Below are positions 23,800 to 34,500 of a DNA stretch of 64,000 nucleotides, piece by piece. Where the stretch lies: NCBI RefSeq assembly GCF_900454685.1, contig NZ_UATM01000032.1, positions 930,001 to 994,000 on the forward strand, given 5' to 3'. The stretch comes from Peptoniphilus harei. Its GTDB lineage: Bacteria > Bacillota > Clostridia > Tissierellales > Peptoniphilaceae. The position numbers were made by a program, and so were the translations under genes. How positions within the stretch are numbered: position 1 is the first letter of the stretch; every line of letters starts with the position of its first letter. The notes below the pieces were generated by a model. It did no database searches and had not been told where the DNA came from. It saw only the letters and a list, made by a program, of their open reading frames with translations.

Positions 23800-24750
23800 A
23801 TGAGCACAGTTAATGGAGATATTGTAGTATTTACAGGAAATTCTAATCTTAGTCTTGTAGATAAAATTTGTGAAAATATGGGAATTGAAAAGGGCGCTTG
23901 TACTGTGTCCACATTTTCTGATGGAGAAATTTCAATTGATATTGGAATTTCTGTAAGAGGTAAGGATGTTTTTGTTATCCAATCAACTTCTTCACCAGTT
24001 AATGACAACCTAATGGAACTTTTAATTTTAATTGATGGTCTAAAGAGGGCATCAGCAGGCAGGATCAACGCAGTTATCCCTTATTACGGATATGCAAGAC
24101 AAGACAGGAAGACTAAGGCAAGAGAACCTATCACTTCAAAGCTTGTTGCAAACCTAATTACTAAGGCAGGAGCTGACAGGGTTGTTGCCATGGACCTTCA
24201 CGCTGGTCAAATCCAAGGTTACTTTGATATTCCAGTTGACCACCTAACTGCTGTACCTTACCTTGCAAGATACTTCAAGGATATTGTTAATGAAGATGAC
24301 TTTGTAGTTGTTTCTCCAGACCTAGGTGGAGTTACAAGAACTAGGAAGTTTGCCAATGAATTAAATCTTCCAATTGCCATTATTGAAAAGAGAAGACCAA
24401 AGGCAAATGTGTCTGAAGTTATGAATATTATTGGTGATGTTGAAGGTAAGTCAGTTATACTTGTTGACGACATTGCTGATACTGCTGGAACTATTACTAA
24501 GGCAGCTGACGCACTAAAATCTAGAGGTGCAAAGAAAGTTTATGGAGCTGCAACTCACGGAGTGCTATCAGGCCCAGCTATTGAAAGACTAGAAAACTCA
24601 TCTCTAGAAAAATTTGTAATCACAGATACTATTGAACTTCCAGAAGAAAAGAAAATAGATAAGATTGATATTGTGTCTGTTGCTCCAATTTTTGCATCAG
24701 CAATTAAGAGGATCAACACATCACAATCAGTTAGTGAAATGTTTGAATAA
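23800..24750 (+). CDS. prs: Ribose-phosphate pyrophosphokinase
   Basis: 316 residues from the ATG at 23800; the ATG two codons upstream is too close to the AGGAGG site. Motifs: [11 protein letters not shown], the Mg/ATP segment [36 protein letters not shown] and the PRPP loop [13 protein letters not shown]. The enzyme makes PRPP from ribose-5-phosphate and ATP for nucleotide, His and NAD synthesis. It is twelve bases after glmU. Confidence 0.95.
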   Translation: MSTVNGDIVVFTGNSNLSLVDKICENMGIEKGACTVSTFSDGEISIDIGISVRGKDVFVIQSTSSPVNDNLMELLILIDGLKRASAGRINAVIPYYGYARQDRKTKAREPITSKLVANLITKAGADRVVAMDLHAGQIQGYFDIPVDHLTAVPYLARYFKDIVNEDDFVVVSPDLGGVTRTRKFANELNLPIAIIEKRRPKANVSEVMNIIGDVEGKSVILVDDIADTAGTITKAADALKSRGAKKVYGAATHGVLSGPAIERLENSSLEKFVITDTIELPEEKKIDKIDIVSVAPIFASAIKRINTSQSVSEMFE

Positions 24751-24759
24751 GGTGATTAA

Positions 24760-25329
24760 GTGTATATAATTGCAGGACTGGGAAATCCCGGCAAGAAGTA
24801 CGAAGCTACTAGGCACAACGTGGGTTTCTCGACAATTGATGTCCTTGCGGATAAGCTTAATATAAAAGTTAATAAGATTAAATTTAAGGGGCTTGTAGGT
24901 GAAGGGAGAATTGGATCAGAAAAGGTCATTCTCCTAAAGCCCCATACTTTTATGAACAATTCCGGAGAATCAATTGTAGAAATTTTAAATTTTTATAAAT
25001 TAAAACCAGAAGACTTAATGGTTGTTGTGGACGACATTGACATTGAATTTGCCCAGCTAAAGATAAAGAAGAATGGATCGGCTGGAACCCACAATGGGCT
25101 TAAGTCTATTGTAAATTTAACAGGAAGCAAAAATTTTGCCAGGTTTAAAATTGGTGTTGGTAAAAAACATCCCAATGAAGATTTGGCAAGTTTTGTTCTG
25201 TCTAATTTTCCATCAAAGGATAAAAAACATATTGAAGATGCCATAGATGCTTGTTCAGATGCCATAATTGAAGCAGTGGACTCTGGCATAGACAAGTCCA
25301 TGAATTCTTATAACAACAACATTTATTGA
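24760..25329 (+). CDS. pth: Peptidyl-tRNA hydrolase
   Basis: GTG start with AAGGTGA upstream; 189 residues. The N-terminal MYIIAGLGNPGKKYEATRHNVGF holds the catalytic His (RHNVG) and first Asn; KPHTFMNNSGES, VVVDDIDIEF and GSAGTHNGLKSI complete the active site. Pth recycles tRNA from drop-off peptidyl-tRNA. Nine bases separate it from prs and eight from mfd. Confidence 0.95.
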   Translation: MYIIAGLGNPGKKYEATRHNVGFSTIDVLADKLNIKVNKIKFKGLVGEGRIGSEKVILLKPHTFMNNSGESIVEILNFYKLKPEDLMVVVDDIDIEFAQLKIKKNGSAGTHNGLKSIVNLTGSKNFARFKIGVGKKHPNEDLASFVLSNFPSKDKKHIEDAIDACSDAIIEAVDSGIDKSMNSYNNNIY

Positions 25330-25337
25330 GGTGAAAA

Positions 25338-28300
25338 TTGATTTTTTTAATCAATAGTGTAAAGAACTTAGAATCTTTTAAAGAATTAGATAATTCAATA
25401 AAAATTTCAAAGAACACTGCAGTCTTTGGTTCAGAGGAGGCAGTGCTCTCTCTTTTTGCGCCCACTTTTTGTGCTGGGGGAAAGAAAGTCTGCCTAATTT
25501 CACAAGACAGGGCCAGGGCAAGAAAGGCCTATGAAGACATTGAGTCCATATCAGATGAAAACTGCGTTTACTATCCAGAGAAGGATGTATTTTTCTACGA
25601 CAGGGACTCAAAGTCCAAGGAGAACACCAAGAAAAGACTAGAAGCCATGGCAGAAATTGCAAGTGGGAGGGCAAATATTGTTGTCACAACCCTAAATGCC
25701 TTGACTGCAAAAATATCAAGACCAGAAATTTTTGCCTCTTATAAAATTCTCATAGAAGTTGGCCAAGTGGTGAATCTTGATGACCTTCCCAATAAGCTTG
25801 TTGAAATGGGTTACGAAAGATTTCCAAGCGTTGAAGGTCTTGGCCAGTTCTCTATAAGAGGTTCAATAATTGACATTGGGACTCAAGATGCCAACTACAG
25901 GATAGAACTTTTTGACGATGAAGTTGATTCCATTAGGTCCTTTGAAATTGAAAGTCAAAGGTCTCTTGATAAGTTAGAAGAAATTACAATCTATCCCATA
26001 GAAGATTTGATCCTAAGAGAAGATGAGAAAGAAAAAATTGCTGAGAGAATAAAAAAAGATATTTCAAAAACAAAACTTGAGGGAAAAGAAAAGGACAGGC
26101 TAAGTGAAAAGTTTTTGAGATATGTAGACAGGCTTGAAAACCAAGAGACAATTATCAACAAGGACTTGATCCTTCCCTATGTAGACCAAGACCAAGTGGG
26201 ATCTTTTTTAGACTACTTAGATGATTTTATATTTTTAATTGAAGAGCCATCGAGGATTGTGGAAAGAGAAGAAGAACTTGAGCTTGCCAATGGAGATAAG
26301 TTTGCCATCTTAATCGAGAATGGTGAAGTCACAAAGGCTCACGAAAAAACTTTTTACAATTATAAGGATATAATTGACAAGTTAAATGAGAAGACTTTAA
26401 TAACTTTTAACGCCCTCTTAAAGCCACCAAAAATGTTTAAGCCTCAGGACATTGTAAACATCAAGGTCAAGAGCGTGACAAACTATATGTCAAAGATCAA
26501 GCTTTTTAAAGAAGACTTGGACTATTATGGAAATAATAATTTTAAGGTAATACTTCTTGGAGCAACGGAAAAAAGGGCCAAGAGACTTTTTGACCACCTA
26601 GTGGACTTAGGATATTCTCCTCATCTTGCAAAAAACACAAAAAATGAAAAAATTACTTCCAACATTGTTGTCACTACTGGTGCCTTAAATGATGGAATAG
26701 AATTTTCTGACTCAAAAACAGTTTTTATAAATTATTCAGAAATTTATGGGTCCTTTTCAAAGAAGAAAAAGAAAAAAGTTCCTAAGAAGAAGGCCCTAAA
26801 TTTTGAGGACTTGAAGATTGGAGACTATGTAGTTCACGAGGCCCACGGTGTTGGAAAATATGTTGGGACAACAAGACTTGAAGTCTCAGGAATCCAAAAG
26901 GACTATATTTTAATTGAATATGGTGGAGAGGACAAGCTCTTCCTCCCAATTGAAGCCTTAGATTCTATTTACAAGTACGTACAAGAGGGCAAAAGACCGC
27001 CAAAGGTCAACAAGTTAAACTCTCTTGACTGGAAGAAGAAAAAGGCTCGCGCAAAAAAATCCATTGACGACATGGCAGACGAGTTGATAAAACTTTATGC
27101 CACTCGCGAAAACACCAAGGGCTTTGCCTTTAGTGAAGACTCCCAATACCAAAGGAAGTTTGAAGATGCCTTTATCTACGAAGAAACTTCTGGCCAGTTG
27201 AAGTCTACTGAAGAGATAAAAGAAGATATGGAGAAGCCATCGCCAATGGACAGGCTCCTCTGTGCCGACGTTGGTTATGGAAAGACAGAGGTTGCCCTTC
27301 GTGCAGCCTTTAAGGCAATACTAGATGGCAAGCAAGTTGCCATTCTTGTGCCAACAACTATTTTGGCCCAACAACATTACAACACAATAAAAGAGAGGTT
27401 TAAAAACTTCCCTGTGGGAGTTGGACTCCTTTCAAGATTTAGGTCAAAGAAAGACCAAAAGATGGATCTTGAAGGCCTAAAGGATGGAAACATTGATATA
27501 ATCGTAGGAACTCACAGGCTCCTTTCCAAGGACGTCAAGTTCAAGGATCTGGGACTTTTAATTATAGATGAAGAGCAAAGATTTGGTGTCCGTCACAAGG
27601 AAAAACTCAGGATGCTAAAGGAGAATGTGGACACCCTAACTCTTACTGCAACCCCAATCCCAAGGACCCTACAAATGTCCATGATAGGGATTAGAGACAT
27701 GTCAGTTATTGAGGATCCACCTGAAGAGAGATTTCCAGTAGAAACTTATGTCTTGGAGTACAACAACCTAATGGTTCGTGAAGCCATCCTAAAGGAAATT
27801 GAAAGGGGAGGTCAGGTTTACTTCCTCTACAACAAGGTCTCAAATATGGAAAATAAACTCCTAGAACTTAGGAAGCTTGTTCCAGAAGCGACCTTCTCCA
27901 TGGCCAATGGTCAGATGACTGAGAAAGCTCTTGAAGACACAATGATTGACTTTATAGAAGGGAATGTTGACGTCCTAGTTTGCTCAACAATAATAGAAAC
28001 AGGCATGGACGTTCCCAATGCAAATACAATGATAATAACAGACTCAAATAGGCTTGGACTTTCACAACTTTATCAACTCCGTGGAAGGATAGGCAGGTCA
28101 TCAAGGATTGCCTACGCCTACTTCACCTACGACAGGTCAACATCAATCTCTGAAGTAGCACAAAAGAGGCTCCAAGCTATAAAAGAATTTACTGAGTTTG
28201 GTTCAGGTCACAAGATTGCGGAGAGGGACCTTGAGATAAGAGGTTCAGGCTCTATACTTGGATCAAGACAGTCAGGCCACATAGAAAAAATTGGTTACGA

Positions 28301-28817
28301 CCTCTACATGAAGTACCTCAAGGATGCTGTCATGAAGTTAAAGGGACTTGACGTCGAAGAAGAAATTGAAACCACAATTGACTTAAAGCTTGATTCTTTT
28401 ATACCAAAGGACTACATTGCCGATGACAAGACAAGGCTTGAGATTTACAAGAAGATTTCTGTTCTCACAACAGAAGAAGAATATTCAGACCTTGTTGACG
28501 AATTAATAGACAGGTTCTCCGACTTCCCTGATGAAGTTTCCAACCTAATGGACATTGCCCTCTTAAAGAACAAGGCGCAAAGGGCAAAAGTTTCATCAAT
28601 TCTTGAGAGAAGAGGAGAATATAGGGTAAGAGTAGAAGGCGAGGTTCCACTTCCTGCCATAATGGAAATAAATAACGAGTTTGAAAATATTTCCTACTCC
28701 ATGGGAAATGACAATGAAATCATCTTGACTAAGTTAAAATACCCTCTTGATGAGCTTAAAAAGTTGGTTACAATTTTGTATTTACACAAAAAGGACACAA
28801 AAACTTCTAAAAAGTAG
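25338..28817 (+). CDS. mfd: Transcription-repair coupling factor
   Basis: TTG start after GAGGTGA; 1159 residues, normal for Mfd. The UvrB-homology part is N-terminal, the RNA polymerase interaction domain lies near residues 490-550 (KIGDYVVHEAHGVGKYVG), and the RecG-like motor has Walker A ADVGYGKTEVALRAAF, DEEQRFGV, TATPIPRTL and motif VI QLRGRIGRS. The C-terminal autoinhibitory domain is present. Mfd removes RNA polymerase stalled at DNA lesions and recruits UvrA. Confidence 0.95.
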   Translation: MIFLINSVKNLESFKELDNSIKISKNTAVFGSEEAVLSLFAPTFCAGGKKVCLISQDRARARKAYEDIESISDENCVYYPEKDVFFYDRDSKSKENTKKRLEAMAEIASGRANIVVTTLNALTAKISRPEIFASYKILIEVGQVVNLDDLPNKLVEMGYERFPSVEGLGQFSIRGSIIDIGTQDANYRIELFDDEVDSIRSFEIESQRSLDKLEEITIYPIEDLILREDEKEKIAERIKKDISKTKLEGKEKDRLSEKFLRYVDRLENQETIINKDLILPYVDQDQVGSFLDYLDDFIFLIEEPSRIVEREEELELANGDKFAILIENGEVTKAHEKTFYNYKDIIDKLNEKTLITFNALLKPPKMFKPQDIVNIKVKSVTNYMSKIKLFKEDLDYYGNNNFKVILLGATEKRAKRLFDHLVDLGYSPHLAKNTKNEKITSNIVVTTGALNDGIEFSDSKTVFINYSEIYGSFSKKKKKKVPKKKALNFEDLKIGDYVVHEAHGVGKYVGTTRLEVSGIQKDYILIEYGGEDKLFLPIEALDSIYKYVQEGKRPPKVNKLNSLDWKKKKARAKKSIDDMADELIKLYATRENTKGFAFSEDSQYQRKFEDAFIYEETSGQLKSTEEIKEDMEKPSPMDRLLCADVGYGKTEVALRAAFKAILDGKQVAILVPTTILAQQHYNTIKERFKNFPVGVGLLSRFRSKKDQKMDLEGLKDGNIDIIVGTHRLLSKDVKFKDLGLLIIDEEQRFGVRHKEKLRMLKENVDTLTLTATPIPRTLQMSMIGIRDMSVIEDPPEERFPVETYVLEYNNLMVREAILKEIERGGQVYFLYNKVSNMENKLLELRKLVPEATFSMANGQMTEKALEDTMIDFIEGNVDVLVCSTIIETGMDVPNANTMIITDSNRLGLSQLYQLRGRIGRSSRIAYAYFTYDRSTSISEVAQKRLQAIKEFTEFGSGHKIAERDLEIRGSGSILGSRQSGHIEKIGYDLYMKYLKDAVMKLKGLDVEEEIETTIDLKLDSFIPKDYIADDKTRLEIYKKISVLTTEEEYSDLVDELIDRFSDFPDEVSNLMDIALLKNKAQRAKVSSILERRGEYRVRVEGEVPLPAIMEINNEFENISYSMGNDNEIILTKLKYPLDELKKLVTILYLHKKDTKTSKK

Positions 28818-28869
28818 TGTATAATGGAAACATTAAATGATAATAATTAAATAGAATAAGGAGAGAAAT

Positions 28870-29958
28870 ATGTTTTTAAAGAAATTTGGTAAGATAGCAG
28901 TGACTATTGCACTTGCAGGTTCACTTGTGGCTTGTAGCGGTGCAAATAAGGATGCAGCAGCAAAGGTTGGTGGAGTTGAAATCCCAATGGAAGATTATTA
29001 CAAATCTTATGCAGCAAGGGTAAATCAACTTACTTCAATGTACGGCGAAGATGTTCTTAAGAACAAGGAAGATGGAAAGAAATCTACTGACGAACTTTTA
29101 AGAGAACAAGCAATCACAGACCTAACAACAACTGAAGCTATTAAACAAGATGCAGAAAAATCAAAGATTACAGTTTCTGATGAAGAAGTAAATAAAAAGC
29201 TTGACGAAATCAAGACACAACTTGGTGGAGAAGAAGCCTTCAACAATTTCTTAAAAGAAAATGGACTTCCAAAAGAATATGTTGCAGAAAACATGAAAAA
29301 TCAAATGTTAGTTGGCAAATATACTCAAGAAAAATTAAAAGAACTTGAACCGACTGAAGAAGAAGTTAAGAAGCACTATGAAGACAACAAGGATTCTTAC
29401 TACAAGGCAAAGGCATCTCACATCCTAGTAGACGACCTAAAAGAAGCTAATGTTTTAAGAAAAAAGATTCTAAAGGGAGAAGACTTTGCTAAGCTTGCAA
29501 AGGAAAATTCTAAGGATACAGGAAGTGCACAAAATGGTGGATCACTTGGCGAATTCACAAGTGGACAAATGGTTGAAGCCTTTGACCAAGAAATTGCTAA
29601 GATGAAGGCTGGCGACATTTCTGAACCTATAACTACACAATTTGGTTACCACATCATCAAGCTTGAAGAAAAAACTCCTCTAGAATTTGATGCAGTTAAG
29701 GACCAAATCAAGGCTGAGTTACAACAAGAAAAATTCAAAGACTATATTGACAAAGTTAAGAAAGATGCTAAAATAAAAACTTACGTTAATACTTCTAAAG
29801 AAGTTGAACTTCCAGATGAATACAAGAACTTTGGAAAGGTAGAAAAAGAAGGCCAAGCTAAAGAAACTAATGCAAGGACTGAAGCAGCAAACAAGAATGC
29901 AAAGGCTAATGCAGGAAAAGAAAATGCTAAGGCTGAAAACAAAAAAGAAACAAAATAA
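28870..29958 (+). CDS. prsA: Foldase lipoprotein PrsA (parvulin-type prolyl isomerase)
   Basis: 362 residues. A lipoprotein signal with lipobox SLVAC puts the lipidated Cys at 22. A SurA-like N-terminal domain is followed by the PPIC domain (about 177-268) with KASHILVDD, GGSLGEFTSGQMV and FGYHIIKLEEK. The last 40 residues are a low-complexity Ala/Asn/Lys/Glu tail. PrsA folds secreted proteins outside the membrane. AAGGAGAG precedes the ATG, and a TATAAT at about 28822 suggests its own promoter. Confidence 0.93.
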   Translation: MFLKKFGKIAVTIALAGSLVACSGANKDAAAKVGGVEIPMEDYYKSYAARVNQLTSMYGEDVLKNKEDGKKSTDELLREQAITDLTTTEAIKQDAEKSKITVSDEEVNKKLDEIKTQLGGEEAFNNFLKENGLPKEYVAENMKNQMLVGKYTQEKLKELEPTEEEVKKHYEDNKDSYYKAKASHILVDDLKEANVLRKKILKGEDFAKLAKENSKDTGSAQNGGSLGEFTSGQMVEAFDQEIAKMKAGDISEPITTQFGYHIIKLEEKTPLEFDAVKDQIKAELQQEKFKDYIDKVKKDAKIKTYVNTSKEVELPDEYKNFGKVEKEGQAKETNARTEAANKNAKANAGKENAKAENKKETK

Positions 29959-29965
29959 GATTTAA

Positions 29966-30035
29966 ATCAAAGCCTGTGAGTAAAGAGCAAAAGGATTTTA
30001 GTCCTCTCTTAGGTCACAGGCCTTTTATTTTTATT
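29966..30035 (+). terminator. Terminator of prsA
   Basis: AAAGCCTGTGA pairs with TCACAGGCCTTT across a loop of about 40 bases that itself contains small hairpins; TTTTATTTTTATT follows. Confidence 0.7.
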
Positions 30036-30093
30036 AACAGTTAAAGTTTTGTTTAAGTTAAAAATCTATTTATCAACAAATAAAACAAAATTC

Positions 30094-30102
30094 TGGTATA
30101 AT
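30094..30102 (+). promoter_or_regulatory. Extended -10 promoter of whiA
   Basis: TGGTATAAT is an extended -10 box (TGn motif) with no good -35 box 17 bases upstream; start near 30109. Confidence 0.6.
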
Positions 30103-30132
30103 GAATAAAAACATTGTTAAAGGGGTGAAGCA

Positions 30133-31068
30133 ATGAGTTTTTCATCAGAAGTCAAGGATGAAGTTGCAAAGATAAAAGTTGATGACTACAAGTTAATTTT
30201 ATCGGAGCTTGCTGGGGTGACTCCCAAGTGTGGAATTTTAAATTTTAAAAATAATAAAATTTCTATGGAGTACATTACAGAAAACGCTCCTGTGGCAAGA
30301 AGACTTTTTACATTTTTGAGAAGGTCCTTTGGTTTTGACGTTGAAGTAAAAAATGTAAGGTCAACTCAACTTAAAAAAAATGTATTTATTATCTATATAT
30401 CTCAAGATGAGTCTTGCAGGTTACTTCTTGATGAGTTAAAATATATAAAGGGTGCAAGCGTATTTATGATAAATTATGCGCCCACTGACCTCATAAAAAC
30501 TAGTAATGAGAAAAAGGCTTACATCCGTGGTGCCTTTATGGGTTCAGGGTCCATAACAGATCCCAAAAAAGGATATCATTTGGAATTTGTATCGGAAAAC
30601 GAATCCAACGCTTATTTTTTATCTGAAACAATTAATGCTTTTGGATTTACTTCAAAGGTAATTATGAGGAAGGAAAAATACATAATTTACATTAAGGACT
30701 CAGAACAAATTTCTGACTTCTTATCTCTTATTGGTGCCTATAATTCTGTTTTAAAATACGAAAACGTAAGAGTTATAAAGGAAATGAGAAACAATGTAAA
30801 TAGGATTGTTAATTGTGAGACGGCCAACTTAAATAAAACAGTTAAGTCATCTTACGACCAGGTAGAAGACATAAGGCTCATTGACAAAGAAATTGGGATA
30901 GAAAATTTAGATGAGGATTTGAAAGTTATAGCCAAGATTAGACTTGAGAATAGGTCTATGAGTTTAAACGATATTGCAAACTCTCTTGAGCCAAAGCTTT
31001 CAAAGTCCACGGTTAATTATAGATTTAAAAAACTTAGGAAAATTGCGAATAAGTTGAGGGGTGTATGA
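30133..31068 (+). CDS. whiA: DNA-binding protein WhiA
   Basis: 311 residues. The N-terminal part has the degenerate LAGLIDADG homing-endonuclease fold (residues about 20-205, with RGAFMGSGSITDPKKGYHLEF), and the C-terminal helix-turn-helix lies at about 255-305 (SMSLNDIANSL, SKSTVNYRFKKLRKIA). WhiA is a sporulation regulator in actinobacteria and affects cell division in Bacillus; it has no nuclease activity. It overlaps the HPr gene, a common pairing in Firmicutes, although yvcJ and yvcK are not upstream here. Confidence 0.93.
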   Translation: MSFSSEVKDEVAKIKVDDYKLILSELAGVTPKCGILNFKNNKISMEYITENAPVARRLFTFLRRSFGFDVEVKNVRSTQLKKNVFIIYISQDESCRLLLDELKYIKGASVFMINYAPTDLIKTSNEKKAYIRGAFMGSGSITDPKKGYHLEFVSENESNAYFLSETINAFGFTSKVIMRKEKYIIYIKDSEQISDFLSLIGAYNSVLKYENVRVIKEMRNNVNRIVNCETANLNKTVKSSYDQVEDIRLIDKEIGIENLDEDLKVIAKIRLENRSMSLNDIANSLEPKLSKSTVNYRFKKLRKIANKLRGV

Positions 31069-31069
31069 A

Positions 31070-31336
31070 ATGATAAGTAAAAAAGTTGTACTTAATAATA
31101 GTGACGGACTCCACGCTAGGGCAGCTGCACTATTTGTAAGAGAGGCCAATAAATTTGCTTCTGAAATAAATCTTGAAGCTCATGGTGACAAGGTAAATGG
31201 CAAGTCCATTATTGGAATCATGTCTCTTGGTGCCTTCACTGGCGAAGAGATTGAAATTGAAGCTGATGGAGTAGACGAAGAAGAAGCTGCTCAAAGATTA
31301 GCCTACTTAGTTGAAAAAGAATTTATAAATCTTTAA
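31070..31336 (+). CDS. ptsH: Phosphocarrier protein HPr
   Basis: 88 residues from the ATG at 31070, nine bases after GAGGG; a GTG nine bases upstream is possible but badly spaced. The active-site His is in SDGLHARAAALFV and the regulatory Ser in GKSIIGIMSLGA. HPr carries phosphate from enzyme I to sugar PTS components. Both the His and Ser sites are intact, so this is HPr rather than Crh. Its start lies one base beyond the whiA stop. Confidence 0.92.
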   Translation: MISKKVVLNNSDGLHARAAALFVREANKFASEINLEAHGDKVNGKSIIGIMSLGAFTGEEIEIEADGVDEEEAAQRLAYLVEKEFINL

Positions 31337-31358
31337 TTTAATAAAAATATTTTATTTG

Positions 31359-31386
31359 GAGTTTTGCTTGGTCAAAACTCTTTTTT
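31359..31386 (+). terminator. Terminator of whiA-ptsH
   Basis: GAGTTTTG (31359-31366) / CAAAACTC (31373-31380), loop CTTGGT, T6. Confidence 0.85.
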
Positions 31387-31582
31387 CATGTCCTTTTATT
31401 TGTCTTTGGCCTTTGATAAAATATATTAAAGATTAGTAATGAAATTTTTTATTTTTTAATTTGTGAATGAGAAATTTTTGAAACTTATTAGGAAGTCTTA
31501 AATTTTTTTAGGCTAAATAAAATTTAAAAATTAGAATGATTAAAAAAATAAAATTTGTGATTTATAGATTAAGGATGATCCT

Positions 31583-34500
31583 ATGAATAATTTTGTCCAC
31601 CTACATCTCCATAGTGAATACTCCCTCTTAGATGGTTCTACGAGGATAAATCTTTTGCCACAAAGAGTCAAGGACCTTGGCATGGATGCAGTTGCCCTAA
31701 CTGACCACGGCAATATGTACGGAGCCATTGCCTTCTATAAGGCCTGCAAGGATGCTGGAGTAAAACCCATCCTAGGTTGCGAGGTCTACATATCAGAGAA
31801 GGACATGACCCTTAAGGACAGGACCAACAAGAGGTACCACTTGATTCTCTTGGCAGAAAACAATGAGGGCTTCAAAAATATTATGAAGATAGTTTCCATT
31901 GGCTACGTCGATGGATATTATTACAAGCCCCGTGTTGACAAGGAAGTCTTAAGAAAATATTCCAAGGGAGTTATTGCAACTTCAGCCTGCCTTGGTGGCG
32001 AAGTTCAAAAACAACTTTTAAATAGGGACAGAGATGCTGCAAAAAAAGCTGCCCTTGAATACAGGGAAATCTTTGGAGAAAATAACTTCTTCTTAGAACT
32101 CCAAGACCACGGCATACCTGAACAAGCAAGAGTAAATCGTGAACTTGTTCTTCTATCAGAAGAGCTAGGGATTCCCCTAACTGCATCAAATGATGTCCAC
32201 TACTTAAAGAAGGAAGACTCAAAGAGTCATGACGTCCTTCTTTGCATTCAAACTGGAAAGACAGTCAACGACACAGACAGGATGAAGTTTCCATCAGATG
32301 AATTTTATCTAAAGTCTCCTGATGAAATGGCAGCCCTCTTCCCAGAAAATCTTGATGCCCTAGAGAACACTGTAAAGATTGCAGAAAGATGCAATGTTGA
32401 AATAAAATTCCACGACCTACACTTGCCAGAGTTTATTGTTCCAGAAGACTACACTCACGAAGAGTATTTAAAGAAACTGGCCCTTGAGGGAATGATGGAC
32501 CGTTATGAGAATGTAAGTAACGAGATAAAAGACAGGTTTGAGTTTGAGTTCAACACTATTAAGAACATGGGTTATGTTGACTACTTCTTAATTGTTTGGG
32601 ACTTTATAAGATATGCGAGAAAGCATGAAATCCAAGTTGGACCTGGAAGGGGTTCGGCTGCTGGGTCCATGATATCTTATTGTCTTGGCATAACTGATGT
32701 TGATCCCTTGAAGTTTGACCTTCTTTTTGAAAGATTTTTAAATCCAGAGAGGGTCTCCATGCCCGATATTGATATAGACTTTTGCTATGAAAGACGTGAA
32801 GAGGTTATTGAATATGTAAACAGGAAGTACGGAGACTCTCACGTTGCCCAAATAGTTACCTTTGGAACTATGGCTGCTCGTAATGCCATAAGGGATGTGG
32901 GTCGTGCCCTTGATATGTCCTATGCCAAGGTGGACTATATTGCCAAGCAAGTTCCTCAAGCCCTTAACATGACAATAGAAAAGGCCCTTGATGTTTCAGA
33001 AACTTTTAAGGGAATCTACGATGGAGAAGAGGACTCCAAACTTTTAATTGACATGGCCTTAAAACTTGAAGGCCTCCCAAGACACACTTCAACTCACGCA
33101 GCTGGTGTTGTAATTTCTAAAGATGAACTGACAGAATATGTTCCCTTGACTAGAAACGACAAGATTATAGCAACTCAGTTTAACATGATTGAGCTTGAAG
33201 AGTTGGGGCTTCTGAAGATGGACTTCTTGGGCCTAAGGACTCTTACTGTCATTAGGGACGCAATTAATTTAATTAAAGAAAACCAAGGGAAGACTATAAA
33301 TTTTGACAACTTTGACTACAACGACCCAGATGTCTTAAAGATGTTTGCAAGATCAGAAACTCTTGGTGTCTTTCAATTTGAATCCTCTGGCATGAGGGCC
33401 TTCTTAAAGGAGCTAAAGCCAGACGAATTTTCTGATTTAGTTGCTGCTAACGCCCTCTTTAGGCCTGGACCAATGAAGCAAATTCCAAAATTTGTTGGGT
33501 CTAAGCACGACAAGTCCACAATTTCCTATATCCATCCAAAGCTTGAGCCAATACTTAAGTCAACTTATGGTTGTATAGTTTACCAAGAACAGGTAATGCA
33601 AATTGTTCAACAAATTGGTGGTTACTCTCTTGGCAGGGCCGATATTGTTAGGCGTGCCATTTCCAAGAAAAAGATGAAGGTAATGGAAGAAGAGAGGAAG
33701 AACTTCATCTACGGCAACAAGGAAGAGGGAGTTTGTGGTGCCATTGCCAATGGAGTTGACGAAAAGTCTGCCAATGAAATTTATGACTTGATAATAGACT
33801 TTGCCGACTACGCCTTTAACAAGTCCCACTCTGTGGCCTATTCAGTAGTTGCCTACAGGACTGCTTGGCTAAAATATTATTATCCAAGAGAATTTATGGC
33901 GGCACAAATTTCTACCTACACAAACGACATTAAGCAAGTAAGCCTTTATATAGAAGAAATCAAGAGACTGGGCATAGAAATCCTACCACCAAATATAAAT
34001 TATTCCTTTAGGAAGTTCACTGTTGAAGACAAGAAGATTCGCTTTGGCCTAAAGGCTGTTAAAAATGTTGGTGACAACTTAATAGAAGTAATTGTAAAGG
34101 CTAGGGAAAGGGGACCTTACAAGTCTCTAAAAGACTTTGTTGATAGGATCAATGCCCTTGACAAGTCTGCCCTTAATAAGAGGGCAGTTGAATCCCTAAT
34201 AAGGTGTGGAGCCATGGATGACTTTGAGGGAAATAGGGCCCAGTATCTTGCAATTTATGAGGGAGTATTGTCTTCTTCATCAAATACTGCAAAGAATAAT
34301 GTAATGGGTCAATTTTCACTCTTTGAAGAGGCCAACTTCCAAGAAGACCTTCCAAGACTTCGAGACTTCCCACAAAAGGACAAGCTTGACATGGAAAAGG
34401 AAGTTATAGGTATGTATATCTCTGGCCATCCCTTAGACCCTTATAGGGAATTAATCGAGAAAAATTCTACAATAAACACAAATCAAATTTTTGAAAAGTA

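Noticed and set aside
31061..31069. GTG start for HPr at 31061
   Set aside because: The GAGGG site would be only a few bases away; the ATG at 31070 has normal spacing and gives the standard HPr N-terminus.
31433..31570. Fourth 18-bp array before dnaE
   Set aside because: Some TGAATGAG and TTAGTAAT-like units occur but the spacing does not stay in register, so it cannot be separated from plain AT-rich sequence.
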